DNA from: Solibacillus sp. FSL W7-1436
GTDB taxonomy: Bacteria; Bacillota; Bacilli; Bacillales_A; Planococcaceae
Direction: 5' to 3'
DNA length: 64,000 nt
Assembly (NCBI RefSeq): GCF_038007305.1
Contig: NZ_JBBOWV010000001.1
Coordinates: 3,524,501-3,588,500 of the forward strand
Below the pieces are notes generated by a model. The model ran no database searches and was not told the origin of the DNA. It was given only the letters and a program-made list of their open reading frames with translations. Shown here one piece after another: positions 44,215 to 52,468 of the stretch (its first letter is position 1; every line of letters begins with the position of its first letter). The position numbers were made by a program, and so were the translations under genes.

Positions 44215-44241
44215 AACCAGATGGCTCAATTCCATCTGGTT
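44215..44241 (-). terminator. Terminator of the pirin gene
   Basis: AACCAGATGG pairs perfectly with CCATCTGGTT around a 7-base loop. On the minus strand the stem is followed by TTTTTTATTT. It lies 25 bases after the pirin stop. Confidence 0.85.
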
Positions 44242-44266
44242 CAGAGTAATGACCGCTATTTAGTTA

Positions 44267-45139
44267 TTACTTTCTTACAGCAGGTGGGCCAAATTTTCCT
44301 AGCTGCAGATCACGGAATGCTTCTCTGATTTCTTCTCTTGTATTCATTACAAACGGCCCCCCTAGCGCGATTTCTTCTCGAATTGGGACACCTGAATAAA
44401 TCAAAACTTTAGCCCGTTTTGCTGCTGTAATTTTTAACTCGCTTGAATTGGCTTCAGAACCATTTTCATTAAATGAAATCGTAGCCGCTCCTGTTTTCGC
44501 TATTTTTGTCCTGCTTTCCCCAAATTCCATCTCTCCTGCCAGCATAAACAGAAATGAATTATGGTTTTCGGGTAAAACATGCGTATACTCAGCACCTTCA
44601 CGAAGCGTAATTTCGGTCATCGTAATCGGAACTAAACTTTGCATAGGTCCTGTCACACCTGCAATATCCCCTGAATAAACCCGGATATATCCACCATCGA
44701 TATTAACTACCGGTGCATCTTCGACAAAAATATTTTGATAAGACGTTTCTGTATGTTTTAAACTTTTAGGCAGGTTCAGCCATAGCTGCAATGTATGAAT
44801 CAAGTCGTCCTCGAACGCTTCTTCTGCATGTCGAGCTGCCCAGCCGGCATTCATATATTGAACATCCCCGGCATTTAAAATGCTGTAACCGCCTGCATTA
44901 TCAATATGTTCCAGTCTGCCATCCACAACATATGTTACAGTCTGAAAGCCGCGGTGCGGATGATCAGAGAAAACGCCGCGCTTATACCAATCTTCTGCCA
45001 TTAAAATGAAAGGATCGAATTCCTTGTTCCGTTCAGGGTGAAGAATGAATCCTTGTTGGACATGGGGATAGCCATTTTTATTGTACTCCGGATACCAAAA
45101 ACTTTTAATATCTCTTTGAAAAGCTGCATTCGTTGCCAA
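44267..45139 (-). CDS. Pirin-family protein
   Basis: This protein of about 290 residues has two cupin domains. The N-terminal metal site lies in FSDHPHRGFQTVTYVVDGRLEHIDNAG (His residues and Glu) and the C-terminal cupin is degenerate, as usual for pirins. Pirins are iron-binding; some have quercetinase activity, others act as redox sensors. No direct function can be stated. The start is TTG 45139 because GGGAGG lies seven bases before it; an upstream in-frame start at 45157 is rejected. Confidence 0.88.
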   Translation of the reverse strand: MATNAAFQRDIKSFWYPEYNKNGYPHVQQGFILHPERNKEFDPFILMAEDWYKRGVFSDHPHRGFQTVTYVVDGRLEHIDNAGGYSILNAGDVQYMNAGWAARHAEEAFEDDLIHTLQLWLNLPKSLKHTETSYQNIFVEDAPVVNIDGGYIRVYSGDIAGVTGPMQSLVPITMTEITLREGAEYTHVLPENHNSFLFMLAGEMEFGESRTKIAKTGAATISFNENGSEANSSELKITAAKRAKVLIYSGVPIREEIALGGPFVMNTREEIREAFRDLQLGKFGPPAVRK

Positions 45140-45205
45140 TTCTATTCCTCCCGCCAAAATTACTATGAAAATGTACGATTAACGTCGAAAACTTCCAATT
45201 AAAGT

Positions 45206-45628
45206 TTATCCCATTTTCTCGGCTAACTCTAAAATTATGCCTTCCGGTCCCTGAACAAAGCATAATTTATAAATATTATTGTAGTTTTGGATTTCACTAA
45301 TAATTTCTGCGCCTTTCTTTTTCAACTTATCAACGACCGTTTCAATATCATCTACAGCAAAGGCAATATGATTTTTTGAAGACTGCTGAATACTTTCTAT
45401 TTCTGTGTCTGTATGGAACTTGACGAGCTCCAAATTTGCCTGGCCATCCGGCATTCCTAAAAGGACAATCGTTGCTTTCACATCAGTTAGACCGATGATT
45501 CGCTCTGCCCATTTCCCGTCCACTTCCGCTTCACCAAGTACGTCCAGCCCAAATTCAATGAAAAACTGTTTAACCGCGGTAAGATCGTTTACTATAATCC
45601 CTACATGATCTATTTTGTGAATTTTCAT
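45206..45628 (-). CDS. VOC-family (glyoxalase/methylmalonyl-CoA epimerase-like) protein
   Basis: This 140-residue single-chain vicinal oxygen chelate protein has the first metal ligand in KIDHVGIIV and the second in NHIAFAVDDIE. The Glu in EGIILELAEK is the third. The VOC fold supports epimerases, dioxygenases, glyoxalases and antibiotic-binding proteins; the substrate here is unknown. The ATG at 45628 is preceded by GAGGGGGGA. Same strand as pirin, 66 bp upstream. Confidence 0.82.
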   Translation of the reverse strand: MKIHKIDHVGIIVNDLTAVKQFFIEFGLDVLGEAEVDGKWAERIIGLTDVKATIVLLGMPDGQANLELVKFHTDTEIESIQQSSKNHIAFAVDDIETVVDKLKKKGAEIISEIQNYNNIYKLCFVQGPEGIILELAEKMG

Positions 45629-45676
45629 ATTTAGTCCCCCCTCGCTCTAGTAATAGATTTTTTATATACCTCTCAA

Positions 45677-46150
45677 TTAGCTTTTCGTTTTCTTTTCATG
45701 CCAAGGTGTCGTTGGCCTTGAATCAGGATATCCATTTATTTCCCGATATCGTTTCCGTTCATCCGTAAAATGCCACCAACTTTTTTCGCTGTCTGAATGG
45801 TTAGCATGATATACGATACATCTTAACGAATCCTCTACACACGGGTCTTCCCAATAACCGAAGTGCTCCTCCAATCGATTTGTTAAATCAGCACCATCTT
45901 CGTTTTTCAATTCTTCCAAAGAATAATAACCCAATTCCGTAACCCATTGAGCCAACTTCGGTCCGATTGAAGGGATCGCCTGGAATTGAGCTAGTCCACG
46001 GAGATAGTTAGCACGTTCGTAAGTTGATTGTAAGCATGCAGTTAATTGTTGTATATCCATTTGAGCGATTTCATTTAATTTCACTTTGCACTTTCTTAAA
46101 TTGATTCTTTCTTCGGATGTTAAAGGAAGCTTTGGAGAGGGTTTTTTCAT
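45677..46150 (-). CDS. Cdd1 family helix-hairpin-helix protein
   Basis: This 157-residue cytoplasmic protein has a helix-hairpin-helix-like segment (LAQFQAIPSIGPKLAQWVTELG, about 56-77) that could contact DNA, and a conserved C-terminal region with DPCVEDSLRCIVYHA and WWHFTDERKRYRE. This matches the Cdd1 (pathogenicity locus) family, named for a clostridial gene and of unknown function. The ATG at 46150 follows AGGTGAAA. It is monocistronic by spacing. Confidence 0.75.
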   Translation of the reverse strand: MKKPSPKLPLTSEERINLRKCKVKLNEIAQMDIQQLTACLQSTYERANYLRGLAQFQAIPSIGPKLAQWVTELGYYSLEELKNEDGADLTNRLEEHFGYWEDPCVEDSLRCIVYHANHSDSEKSWWHFTDERKRYREINGYPDSRPTTPWHEKKTKS

Positions 46151-46243
46151 CTCGATTTCACCTAACTTATACTCAATTTATCTTTCAATTATTTACTTAC
46201 ATCTACAATATATAACAAAAACCGGGCCAAAAAATATTTAAAA

Positions 46244-46272
46244 GGAGGATTTCCCGTACATTGAAATCCTCC
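46244..46272 (-). terminator. Terminator of the GNAT gene at 46279
   Basis: GGAGGATTTC and GAAATCCTCC form a perfect 10-bp stem, followed on the minus strand by TTTTAAATATTTTTT. It begins seven bases after the stop of the GNAT gene. Confidence 0.8.
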
Positions 46273-46278
46273 CAAAAC

Positions 46279-46776
46279 TTAACCCATATTGTCCTGCAGT
46301 TTGACCATGTTATACCAACTGACTCCGCCATGCTGGGATTCAGAAGTACCTTCGTTTACAAATCCGAGCTTTTCATAAAAAGAAACCAATTCCTGTCTGC
46401 ATGTTAACGTAATTCCTTGTCGCCCATTTTCTTTTACAAGCTGCTCCAGTTGATTGATCAACATCCGGGCAATTCCTTGATTTCTTGTCTTTTTAGAAAC
46501 AGCTACGCCTAATATACTCTGGTAGCCTCCCTTTTTAGGATTTTCATTTATTTGTTCAAAAAGGTCATCCGTTATGTATCGTTGAGAAATTACCGGGCCG
46601 TTAATATAGCCAATAATCTCTCCATCTTTTTCGGCGACAATAAATGTATCCGCGATCAGCTGAATTCTCTCCACAAAGGCTTCCCTTGTGGCAGCCTCTT
46701 CTTTTGTAAAACCTTCATTTTCAATGATGATCAGCTCTTCTAAATCTGTTTGTTGCACATTTCGTAATGTAATCAT
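46279..46776 (-). CDS. GNAT-family N-acetyltransferase
   Basis: This 165-residue acetyltransferase has the acetyl-CoA motif VSKKTRNQGIARMLINQL (RxxGxA) and LVSFYEKLGFVNEG. Its N-terminal half (GFTKEEAATREAFVERIQ, FIVAEKDGEIIGYI) resembles arylalkylamine/polyamine acetyltransferase-like GNATs; the acceptor is unknown. The ATG at 46776 follows GGGGAG. The small coiled-coil membrane gene lies just upstream on the same strand. Confidence 0.85.
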   Translation of the reverse strand: MITLRNVQQTDLEELIIIENEGFTKEEAATREAFVERIQLIADTFIVAEKDGEIIGYINGPVISQRYITDDLFEQINENPKKGGYQSILGVAVSKKTRNQGIARMLINQLEQLVKENGRQGITLTCRQELVSFYEKLGFVNEGTSESQHGGVSWYNMVKLQDNMG

Positions 46777-46804
46777 GTTGTAACCAACTCCCCAATCCAG
46801 CCAT

Positions 46805-47005
46805 TTACTTTTCTTCTAACTTTCTTTCGAGTGCCTCCACTCGTTTTTCCAATGTATACAGCTCGACTTTTAACGCTGTATCCCTTTTATTTGTGGATCT
46901 TAATGTCGATTTAAATAGTCTGTTAAAACTCCAATAGGCGATTAACAAGCACGCTGAGATTATAAATAATATAATTAAAACTCCCAGTATATTTTCTAAA
47001 ATAAT
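46805..47005 (-). CDS. 66-residue membrane/coiled-coil protein with an ATT start
   Basis: The minus strand encodes one membrane helix (ILGVLIILFIISACLLIAYW) followed by a basic stretch and a heptad-like coiled coil (LYTLEKRVEALERKLEEK). No ATG, GTG or TTG begins the frame. AAGGAG lies exactly seven bases before ATT at 47005, which is the only sensible start. The composition, clean stop and ribosome binding site argue it is real. It sits between GNAT and the DUF5694 gene in the same direction. No family recognised. Confidence 0.65.
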   Translation of the reverse strand: MILENILGVLIILFIISACLLIAYWSFNRLFKSTLRSTNKRDTALKVELYTLEKRVEALERKLEEK

Positions 47006-47037
47006 CGGTTCACTCCTTTAACCCGTTCGAATCTATA

Positions 47038-47760
47038 TTATTCCGACCAATCTCCGTACTGAATGACTTTAATTGTTTTATCATCCTCCAACTGTTGTTT
47101 AAGCAGGTAGTTATGGCCGCTCCCATATAAAATAACCGCTCTTTTTGTTTCAGGAAGAATAGATTTTTTTATATTACGGACGATTTTTAAATTTCGGTAA
47201 TACCAGTATTTCGTTACCCAATCAAATCCAATTTCATCGTCGAGCTGCATTAAATCCAGGTAGACCTGATGATCATTTACTGTGTATTCATGTGAATTAA
47301 TATATTTGTACAGTTCGATGATATCCCCTTGCTGAATTATAGAAGAGAGCTTCCCGATTACCATTTGTATACGGTTCATTATTTCATTAAATTCTGTTTT
47401 CGATTGCCCTTCTGCAATGAGACCTAAATCGATGGATTCCTCCGGCTGCTCGTTCCAATCCACAGCATAAATGGTATTATGCCCAAGCATTTTTGCTAAC
47501 CGGAATCCAATTTGAAAAATCTCATTTCCTTTAAAACCTTCATTTATTTCTTCCACTTCTTGCGAGCGATAAATTGAAGTCAGCTGTTCCTGTAAATGAA
47601 ATGGATATTCTACAAATACTTGATCCGCTTGAAATTTTGCCAGATCACCAGCCAACTTTTCGAAATCGCTATCACCATATTTACTTTTATCCTTTTCCGA
47701 TAATGTGTTCAAGTCTGAAGTATCGCTCAGGTGAAACGTTCCAACTAATAGAATTTCCAT
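47038..47760 (-). CDS. DUF5694 (TraB/ChaN-like) protein
   Basis: This 240-residue cytoplasmic protein begins with the EILLVGTFHLSDTSD motif and later has VFVEYPF, IYAVDWNEQP and ILYGSGHNYLLKQ, the pattern of DUF5694 within the TraB/EreA-like superfamily. Conserved His, Glu and Asp residues suggest a metal-dependent hydrolase, but no activity is established. The ATG at 47760 follows AAAGGAG. The ATT-start gene follows it downstream. Confidence 0.8.
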   Translation of the reverse strand: MEILLVGTFHLSDTSDLNTLSEKDKSKYGDSDFEKLAGDLAKFQADQVFVEYPFHLQEQLTSIYRSQEVEEINEGFKGNEIFQIGFRLAKMLGHNTIYAVDWNEQPEESIDLGLIAEGQSKTEFNEIMNRIQMVIGKLSSIIQQGDIIELYKYINSHEYTVNDHQVYLDLMQLDDEIGFDWVTKYWYYRNLKIVRNIKKSILPETKRAVILYGSGHNYLLKQQLEDDKTIKVIQYGDWSE

Positions 47761-47897
47761 AGTAAAGCTCCTTTTTATATATAATCATCGGCATCAGAAT
47801 TCTCCTTAATAGATTATTCTTCGCCCTTGCCTCAGTCTTCAAATCGAACAAATAATCCCCACTAAATTTTAACATAAATTTTCCAGGTAATAAAAAA

Positions 47898-47923
47898 AGC
47901 GCTGATCTTTTGAGATACGCGCT
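47898..47923 (-). terminator. Bulged-hairpin terminator family, member 5
   Basis: AGCGC-TG-ATCT and AGAT-ACGCGCT form a short stem with the same off-centre irregularity, followed by a seven-base T run on the minus strand. It lies about 77 bases after the racemase-like gene. Confidence 0.65.
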
Positions 47924-47999
47924 CGTCAATATTTTTAATTAATTTTTTCTTTTAGATCTAATTCTTTTACAATAGAAGTGACGAATGTTTTTAAAGGAT

Positions 48000-48605
48000 T
48001 TATGATTGAACTACCTGTCTTGCTTCAACAACCTGAGCAGCATCCACCATCGATAACTGAGCAACAGAAATTATTTTATCATCGTTAATAAGTTGTTCTA
48101 ATATCTTTGTTACTTTCTCATTGTATTCTTCTTTACGTCCCTGCATAATCAATTCAAACGTATTGTCTAGAACAACAACCTCGATGTCTAATGTTTTTTG
48201 GTAAGTATCAGCATATTGTTTTAGACGTTCCATTGTCCCTTCAACGGTTGCAGGATTGGTAAAAAGTACAGTCTGGGGTTGGGGTATATTACAGATGAAA
48301 TTAAAGAATGGTTCATCCAATTTTATAATTGGTACTGATATGGATAGTTGGTCTTCCTGTAAAATGGCAATATAGTTTGTACAAGTAATTAAAATAGCAT
48401 CCATATTTGATTGGGCAATCCATTCTAACTGCTCTTTCACTTTCTGCTGTGCATCTGCCTCATGGAAATTCCGATCTGAAGTTAATCGATCCACTAATCC
48501 CGGATCCACAAAATGGACAAATTCGATGTTAAATGGAGCAAGTGCTTTTTCTATGTATTCAATATTGGAATAATGGGCGTGTAGGCAACCTAGTCTTTTT
48601 TTCAA
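48000..48605 (-). CDS. Asp/Glu racemase-superfamily protein
   Basis: This protein of about 201 residues has the fold signature of aspartate/glutamate/hydantoin racemases: GCLHAHYSN at the start and the first catalytic-position cysteine in AILITCTNYIA. The second cysteine, expected near SVAQLSMVDA, is absent, so a true two-base racemase is unlikely; a decarboxylase-like or other lyase activity is possible. TTG 48605 is preferred since AGGTGG lies seven bases before it, and ATG 48611 is an alternative. Confidence 0.65.
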   Translation of the reverse strand: MKKRLGCLHAHYSNIEYIEKALAPFNIEFVHFVDPGLVDRLTSDRNFHEADAQQKVKEQLEWIAQSNMDAILITCTNYIAILQEDQLSISVPIIKLDEPFFNFICNIPQPQTVLFTNPATVEGTMERLKQYADTYQKTLDIEVVVLDNTFELIMQGRKEEYNEKVTKILEQLINDDKIISVAQLSMVDAAQVVEARQVVQS

Positions 48606-48680
48606 ATTCATTCCACCTGTAATTTATTTCTAATTATTCTATCAGTTTGTGAATACAGCTGTCTATTTAAATAAAAAACA

Positions 48681-48709
48681 AAATCAGCCTGAAAATACCA
48701 AGCTGATTT
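48681..48709 (-). terminator. Terminator of the DMT transporter gene
   Basis: AAATCAGC and GCTGATTT form an 8-bp stem. On the minus strand the stem is followed by TGTTTTTTATTT. It lies 12 bases after the transporter stop. Confidence 0.75.
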
Positions 48710-48720
48710 ACGCCATTTGT

Positions 48721-49158
48721 TTAAGCTTTATTAAACATATAAATTCCGATAAACATTAATCCAAGCGCAATGAATTTAGTCGGATTCATTGGATAGGCAA
48801 CCCCGCCAAAAAGTCCAAAATGATCAATAATTGCACCTACTAAAATCTGACCCATGATGACTGCCATAAAGGTAGCGGCAACTCCGATTAAATTTACGGA
48901 AAAGATACTGATGACAATAAAGAATGCGCCCAATAATCCTCCGATTAATTGCCATTTGGGAACAGTAAATACATTTAACAAATTTCCCTTTCCGAAAAAG
49001 AAAGCTACGAAAAACAACGCAAGCGCGCCTACCATGAAAGAAACAGTTGCGCTTTCCAATAGACCTACTTTTTTACTTAACAAGGCATTGATTTGACTCT
49101 GTACCGCAACGGCAGAACCGCCGACCAATGCTAATAAAGCAATTATCAATTTCATCAT
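48721..49158 (-). CDS. DMT-family transporter (YdcZ/DUF606 type)
   Basis: This protein of about 145 residues has five hydrophobic helices, the length and pattern of half-size DMT exporters of the YdcZ family (MKLIIALLALVGGSAVAVQSQIN; GQILVGAIIDHFGLFG). These usually act as dimers; the substrate is unknown. Start ATG 49158 follows TTGGAGGAA; an upstream in-frame start lies across that site. A terminator follows. Confidence 0.85.
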   Translation of the reverse strand: MMKLIIALLALVGGSAVAVQSQINALLSKKVGLLESATVSFMVGALALFFVAFFFGKGNLLNVFTVPKWQLIGGLLGAFFIVISIFSVNLIGVAATFMAVIMGQILVGAIIDHFGLFGGVAYPMNPTKFIALGLMFIGIYMFNKA

Positions 49159-49343
49159 CAACAGTTCCTCCAATATGAATACCGCGACACAACGATTTTA
49201 TATGATGAAGATCATGTTCCGTTCCACTATAAAGTACCCTTCAAAATGGACGATTTAAATCTGCGGAACGTAAACCGCACCTTTACTTTGAGGAAGCCCT
49301 CCCCCAGACTTACTCACCCGGTTTCCTGTTTTGTCTGTAGTAT

Positions 49344-49877
49344 TTAATCCTCTTTGACTAATTTAAAAATAAATCGGTTATCGGGATTCCACACATGCAA
49401 GTTGTCAGCCACATATCCGCGCAACCGTAAAATTCCGTCAACTTTTCTAATATAAAACCCTTTAGGAAAACTATCTTCATCACTTATTAATTCCGAAGCG
49501 ATGGTGAGCGATCCCGAAGGTGCCTCATTTTTTTGTGAAAGATTCTCTGCATCCCCCTCATCTTGCTCTACATATTCAAGTCGTAAATAGGGCCCTAGTT
49601 CCGGCGGACATAACTGCAAACCAAGGTTGTTTGCCTGATTATAAATTTCAGGTAATGTTGCGCCATTCGGAAAGCCAAGATCCCTAACCGATAGTTCAAC
49701 TACTTCCACGCTATATCTTGTCTCGGAAGTCGTAAACCGGTCGTCATTTAATAATTTCTCTCCGTATAGATTCAATAAAATAGAACTCTGATGCAGCTTT
49801 TGGATAAGATCGGCCTTCGACAGCCCTCCTACGGCAACCGTTTTTGTAATAACAGGACAATCAGGATATATTTGCAT
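49344..49877 (-). CDS. Conserved hypothetical protein
   Basis: This 177-residue cytoplasmic protein has no motif I can name. Visible features are an N-terminal region rich in short strands and helices (SKADLIQKLHQSSILLNLYGEKLL), RDLGFPNGATLPEIYNQANNLGLQLCPPELGPYLRLEY, an acidic linker near 105-130, and a C-terminal beta hairpin ending LHVWNPDNRFIFKL. The sequence is reminiscent of proteins sometimes labelled helicase, but there is no Walker motif, so I do not accept that label. The ATG at 49877 follows GAGGAGG. Confidence 0.65.
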   Translation of the reverse strand: MQIYPDCPVITKTVAVGGLSKADLIQKLHQSSILLNLYGEKLLNDDRFTTSETRYSVEVVELSVRDLGFPNGATLPEIYNQANNLGLQLCPPELGPYLRLEYVEQDEGDAENLSQKNEAPSGSLTIASELISDEDSFPKGFYIRKVDGILRLRGYVADNLHVWNPDNRFIFKLVKED

Positions 49878-50068
49878 TTCTTTTCCTCCTCATCGCTTCG
49901 ATCGGTTATTTTTCGCAAGATCATATCGCCGAACCTCTACTATTCATTTCTATTTAACTCATAAATACTCCTTCATCCCTTTTAAAAACAGTGAATGCCT
50001 AGTGATTTATGACCAGCTTAAATTGGTTGACTCCAGGGTATTCAATGATTAATAGGAGAGTGAAAAGA

Positions 50069-50716
50069 ATGATTACGGCTATAACTATTAAGATTATTGC
50101 TGGGTTTATCGCACTTATGGTTGTTATCCGCTTTATCGGAAAAAAAGAGCTTACTGAAGTAACCCCATTCGATTTTGTATTTATCGTCATACTCGGTGGA
50201 ACGCTGGAAGAAGGGGTCTACGATGAAAAAGTGAAGATTTGGGATGTCCTTTATACGATTGGGCTCTGGACTGCGCTGTATCTTTTAACTGATTTTCTTG
50301 TCAGGAAATTTGAAAAGCTTCGCCCGATTATTAAAGGAGAACCGTCTTTTCTCGTAAATAATGGCAGATTGGATATTAAAGAATTAGAGAAAAATAAAAT
50401 GGAATCCGAACAGCTACGTTCCTTGCTACGGATGCAAGGAGTTTTTTCAGTTAGGGAAGTAAAATATGCCATTCTGGAACCGGGCGGGCAAATCAGCGTA
50501 TTGAAAAAGGATGCATCCGGCGATGACACAGATGGAGTGCTTACCCATTTGCTTGTCGATGAAGGGCGGATTGAAGAAAGAATTCTGGCACAAATCGGGA
50601 AAGATAAGCAATGGATCATTCATCAATTAAAAGAAGAAGGCTACGAGGATATCAAGAAAATTTATTATGGGGAATGGTCTGAGGAAAACGGATTTTATAT
50701 TCAGACTTATGATTAA
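50069..50716 (+). CDS. DUF421 membrane protein (YetF/YrbG type)
   Basis: This protein of about 215 residues has three N-terminal membrane helices, the motif RFIGKKELTEVTPFDFVFIVILG and a cytoplasmic DUF421 domain with GEPSFLVNNGRLDIKELEKNKM and LLRMQGVFSVREVKYAILEPGG. This is the YetF/YrbG layout. In sporulating relatives such proteins affect spore resistance or germination; general function unknown. ATG 50069 follows GGAGAG; an upstream in-frame start is rejected. Confidence 0.88.
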   Translation: MITAITIKIIAGFIALMVVIRFIGKKELTEVTPFDFVFIVILGGTLEEGVYDEKVKIWDVLYTIGLWTALYLLTDFLVRKFEKLRPIIKGEPSFLVNNGRLDIKELEKNKMESEQLRSLLRMQGVFSVREVKYAILEPGGQISVLKKDASGDDTDGVLTHLLVDEGRIEERILAQIGKDKQWIIHQLKEEGYEDIKKIYYGEWSEENGFYIQTYD

Positions 50717-50741
50717 TTATTTAATTGGAGTATAATAATTT

Positions 50742-50775
50742 GGCTCGGTTCCGAATAGTGGAACCGAGCCTGTTT
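50742..50775 (+). terminator. Terminator of the DUF421 gene
   Basis: GGCTCGGTTCC and GGAACCGAGCC form a perfect 11-bp stem followed by TGTTTTC. It lies 26 bases after the stop. Confidence 0.85.
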
Positions 50776-50783
50776 TCAGTCAT

Positions 50784-51317
50784 TCATCTAATTTCTTTAT
50801 GATCACGAATAATCCATTGTGCTGCTTCTTTTAAATTTGGAAATACTGCATCTGCCAATGGATCACGATCGCCAATAAAAACGGTTCTTGTCCCGGCTTT
50901 TTTCCCGGCCTGTATATCTGTGTCCGTATCACCGACCATATAGGATTTTTCCAGGTCAATGTTATACTTCTCAGCCAGATCCTGAATCATTTTGCTGTTT
51001 GGTTTCCGGCATTCACATCCGGCCTTTGGTTTATGCGGACAATACGCAACCTCATGAACCGTTGCCCCCTTTTTCTTCAGTTCGGCTACCATGTGGTCAT
51101 GAACTTTCTGTAACTGCTTTTCCTTCATATAACCTAAACCAATGCCGCCTTGATTCGTTACGACAAATACATAATCAAAATAGTCATTTAAATTTTTTAT
51201 CGCTTCTTCTGCACCAGGTAAAAAATAGAATTGTTTCGGCTCGTTAACAAATTTCACTCGCTTCGTCAGCACTTCGTTTATTACGCCGTCCCGATCTAAA
51301 AATACTGCCCTCTTCAA
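50784..51317 (-). CDS. HAD-IIIA family phosphatase (GmhB-like)
   Basis: This phosphatase of about 177 residues has the nucleophile motif FLDRDGVINE, motif II VVTNQGG and MVGDTDTDIQAGK. The zinc-binding loop CPHKP...CECRKP is characteristic of GmhB-type D,D-heptose 1,7-bisphosphate phosphatases and related histidinol phosphatases. In Gram-positive bacteria the substrate is often another sugar phosphate. TTG 51317 is favoured as homologues begin MKRAVFLDRDG; GTG 51326 is upstream in frame. Confidence 0.85.
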   Translation of the reverse strand: MKRAVFLDRDGVINEVLTKRVKFVNEPKQFYFLPGAEEAIKNLNDYFDYVFVVTNQGGIGLGYMKEKQLQKVHDHMVAELKKKGATVHEVAYCPHKPKAGCECRKPNSKMIQDLAEKYNIDLEKSYMVGDTDTDIQAGKKAGTRTVFIGDRDPLADAVFPNLKEAAQWIIRDHKEIR

Positions 51318-51432
51318 TCCAACCACACCTTTAATTTTTAATCTTACTTATAGTATGTTAAAAATTATCGGCTTTAAGCAGTTTAATTTCACATCGTGTG
51401 CTTGCCTGACGTTTTGAACTTTTAATACGAAA

Positions 51433-51461
51433 AGTGCTGGACTCGTAAAGAGCCCAGCACT
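51433..51461 (-). terminator. Terminator of the esterase/monooxygenase operon
   Basis: AGTGCTGGACTC and GAGCCCAGCACT form a stem with one mismatch around a 5-base loop, followed by TTTT on the minus strand. It lies 12 bases after the esterase stop. Confidence 0.75.
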
Positions 51462-51472
51462 GCAGTTAGTTT

Positions 51473-52417
51473 TTATAAAACTTTTTCTTCCTTAGTGAAT
51501 GCGCGTTTTAACGCTTCTGCCGCTTGATTCACAGCTTGCATCCCTTGTTCTAAAGTACCTGGCATCCAGAAGAAGCCATGAATCATGCCATTATAGCGAG
51601 TTGCTTCTACTTGCACACCCGCTTCTTTCAGACGTTGGGCATAGGCCTCTCCTTCATCACGTAATGGATCGAATTCCGCTGTAATAACAAGTGCAGGCGG
51701 TAAGCTGCTTAATTCCGCAGCAAGCAGCGGTGAAGCATACGGATTTTTCCCGTCTTCTGCATCACGTAAATAATGATCCCAGAACCAGACCATGCTATTT
51801 TTTGTTAACAGATAGCCATCAGCATTGTCGCTATATGACACTGTTTCATAGGAGTGGTTCGTAACAGGATAGATTAATAACTGGTACGCTAATTCAAATT
51901 CATTGTTGTCACGGGACATTAAAGCAACGACCGCTGCCAGATTGCCCCCGGCACTGTCACCGCCAACCGCTACACGGCTAGGGTCAACCTGAATGGATGA
52001 ACCATTTTCAACTACCCATTTTGCAGCAGCGTATGCATCATCAGCAGCTGCCGGAAACTTATGCTCGGGTGCCAATCGGTAATCCACGGATACGACAACA
52101 CAGTTTGCACGATTCGTTAACAGACGGCATGGAACATCCACCGTATCAAGATCTCCAATTACCCAGCCGCCACCGTGGTAAAAAACGAGCGCCGGAAAAG
52201 GACCATCACCCTCTGGTGTATAAATACGAACCGGAATTTCACCCTCTGGTCCTGGAATTGTACGATTTTCCACCTTGCCCACAGTTTCAGGAGTTCCAGC
52301 TAATGCACTGAAATCTGTTGTTAATCTTGCTTCCTCCGGGCTTAGTGAACTCATCGGTGGAGCGCCCGCTGCCGCCATTTGTTCTAAAAGAAACTTCGCT
52401 TGAGAATCAAGTGCCAT
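51473..52417 (-). CDS. Alpha/beta-hydrolase, HSL-family esterase
   Basis: This 314-residue esterase has the oxyanion motif HGGGWVIG, the nucleophile Ser in GDSAGGNLAAV, Asp in EFDPLRDEG and His in HGFFW, a complete triad of the hormone-sensitive-lipase group. It hydrolyses short- to medium-chain esters. It lies 51 bp downstream of the Baeyer-Villiger-type monooxygenase on the same strand, so a role in cleaving the ester that enzyme makes is attractive. The ATG at 52417 follows AGGAGG. Confidence 0.92.
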   Translation of the reverse strand: MALDSQAKFLLEQMAAAGAPPMSSLSPEEARLTTDFSALAGTPETVGKVENRTIPGPEGEIPVRIYTPEGDGPFPALVFYHGGGWVIGDLDTVDVPCRLLTNRANCVVVSVDYRLAPEHKFPAAADDAYAAAKWVVENGSSIQVDPSRVAVGGDSAGGNLAAVVALMSRDNNEFELAYQLLIYPVTNHSYETVSYSDNADGYLLTKNSMVWFWDHYLRDAEDGKNPYASPLLAAELSSLPPALVITAEFDPLRDEGEAYAQRLKEAGVQVEATRYNGMIHGFFWMPGTLEQGMQAVNQAAEALKRAFTKEEKVL

Positions 52418-52468
52418 ATTTATAATTCCTCCTAATAGAATAATAGATTTTAATTATTAATACCGTTT

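Noticed and set aside
47687-47929. 80-residue minus-strand frame overlapping the DUF5694 start.
   Set aside because: It overlaps a well-supported gene in another frame and has no ribosome binding site or recognisable sequence.
49344-49877. Helicase annotation for the hypothetical protein.
   Set aside because: No Walker A or B or helicase motifs are present.
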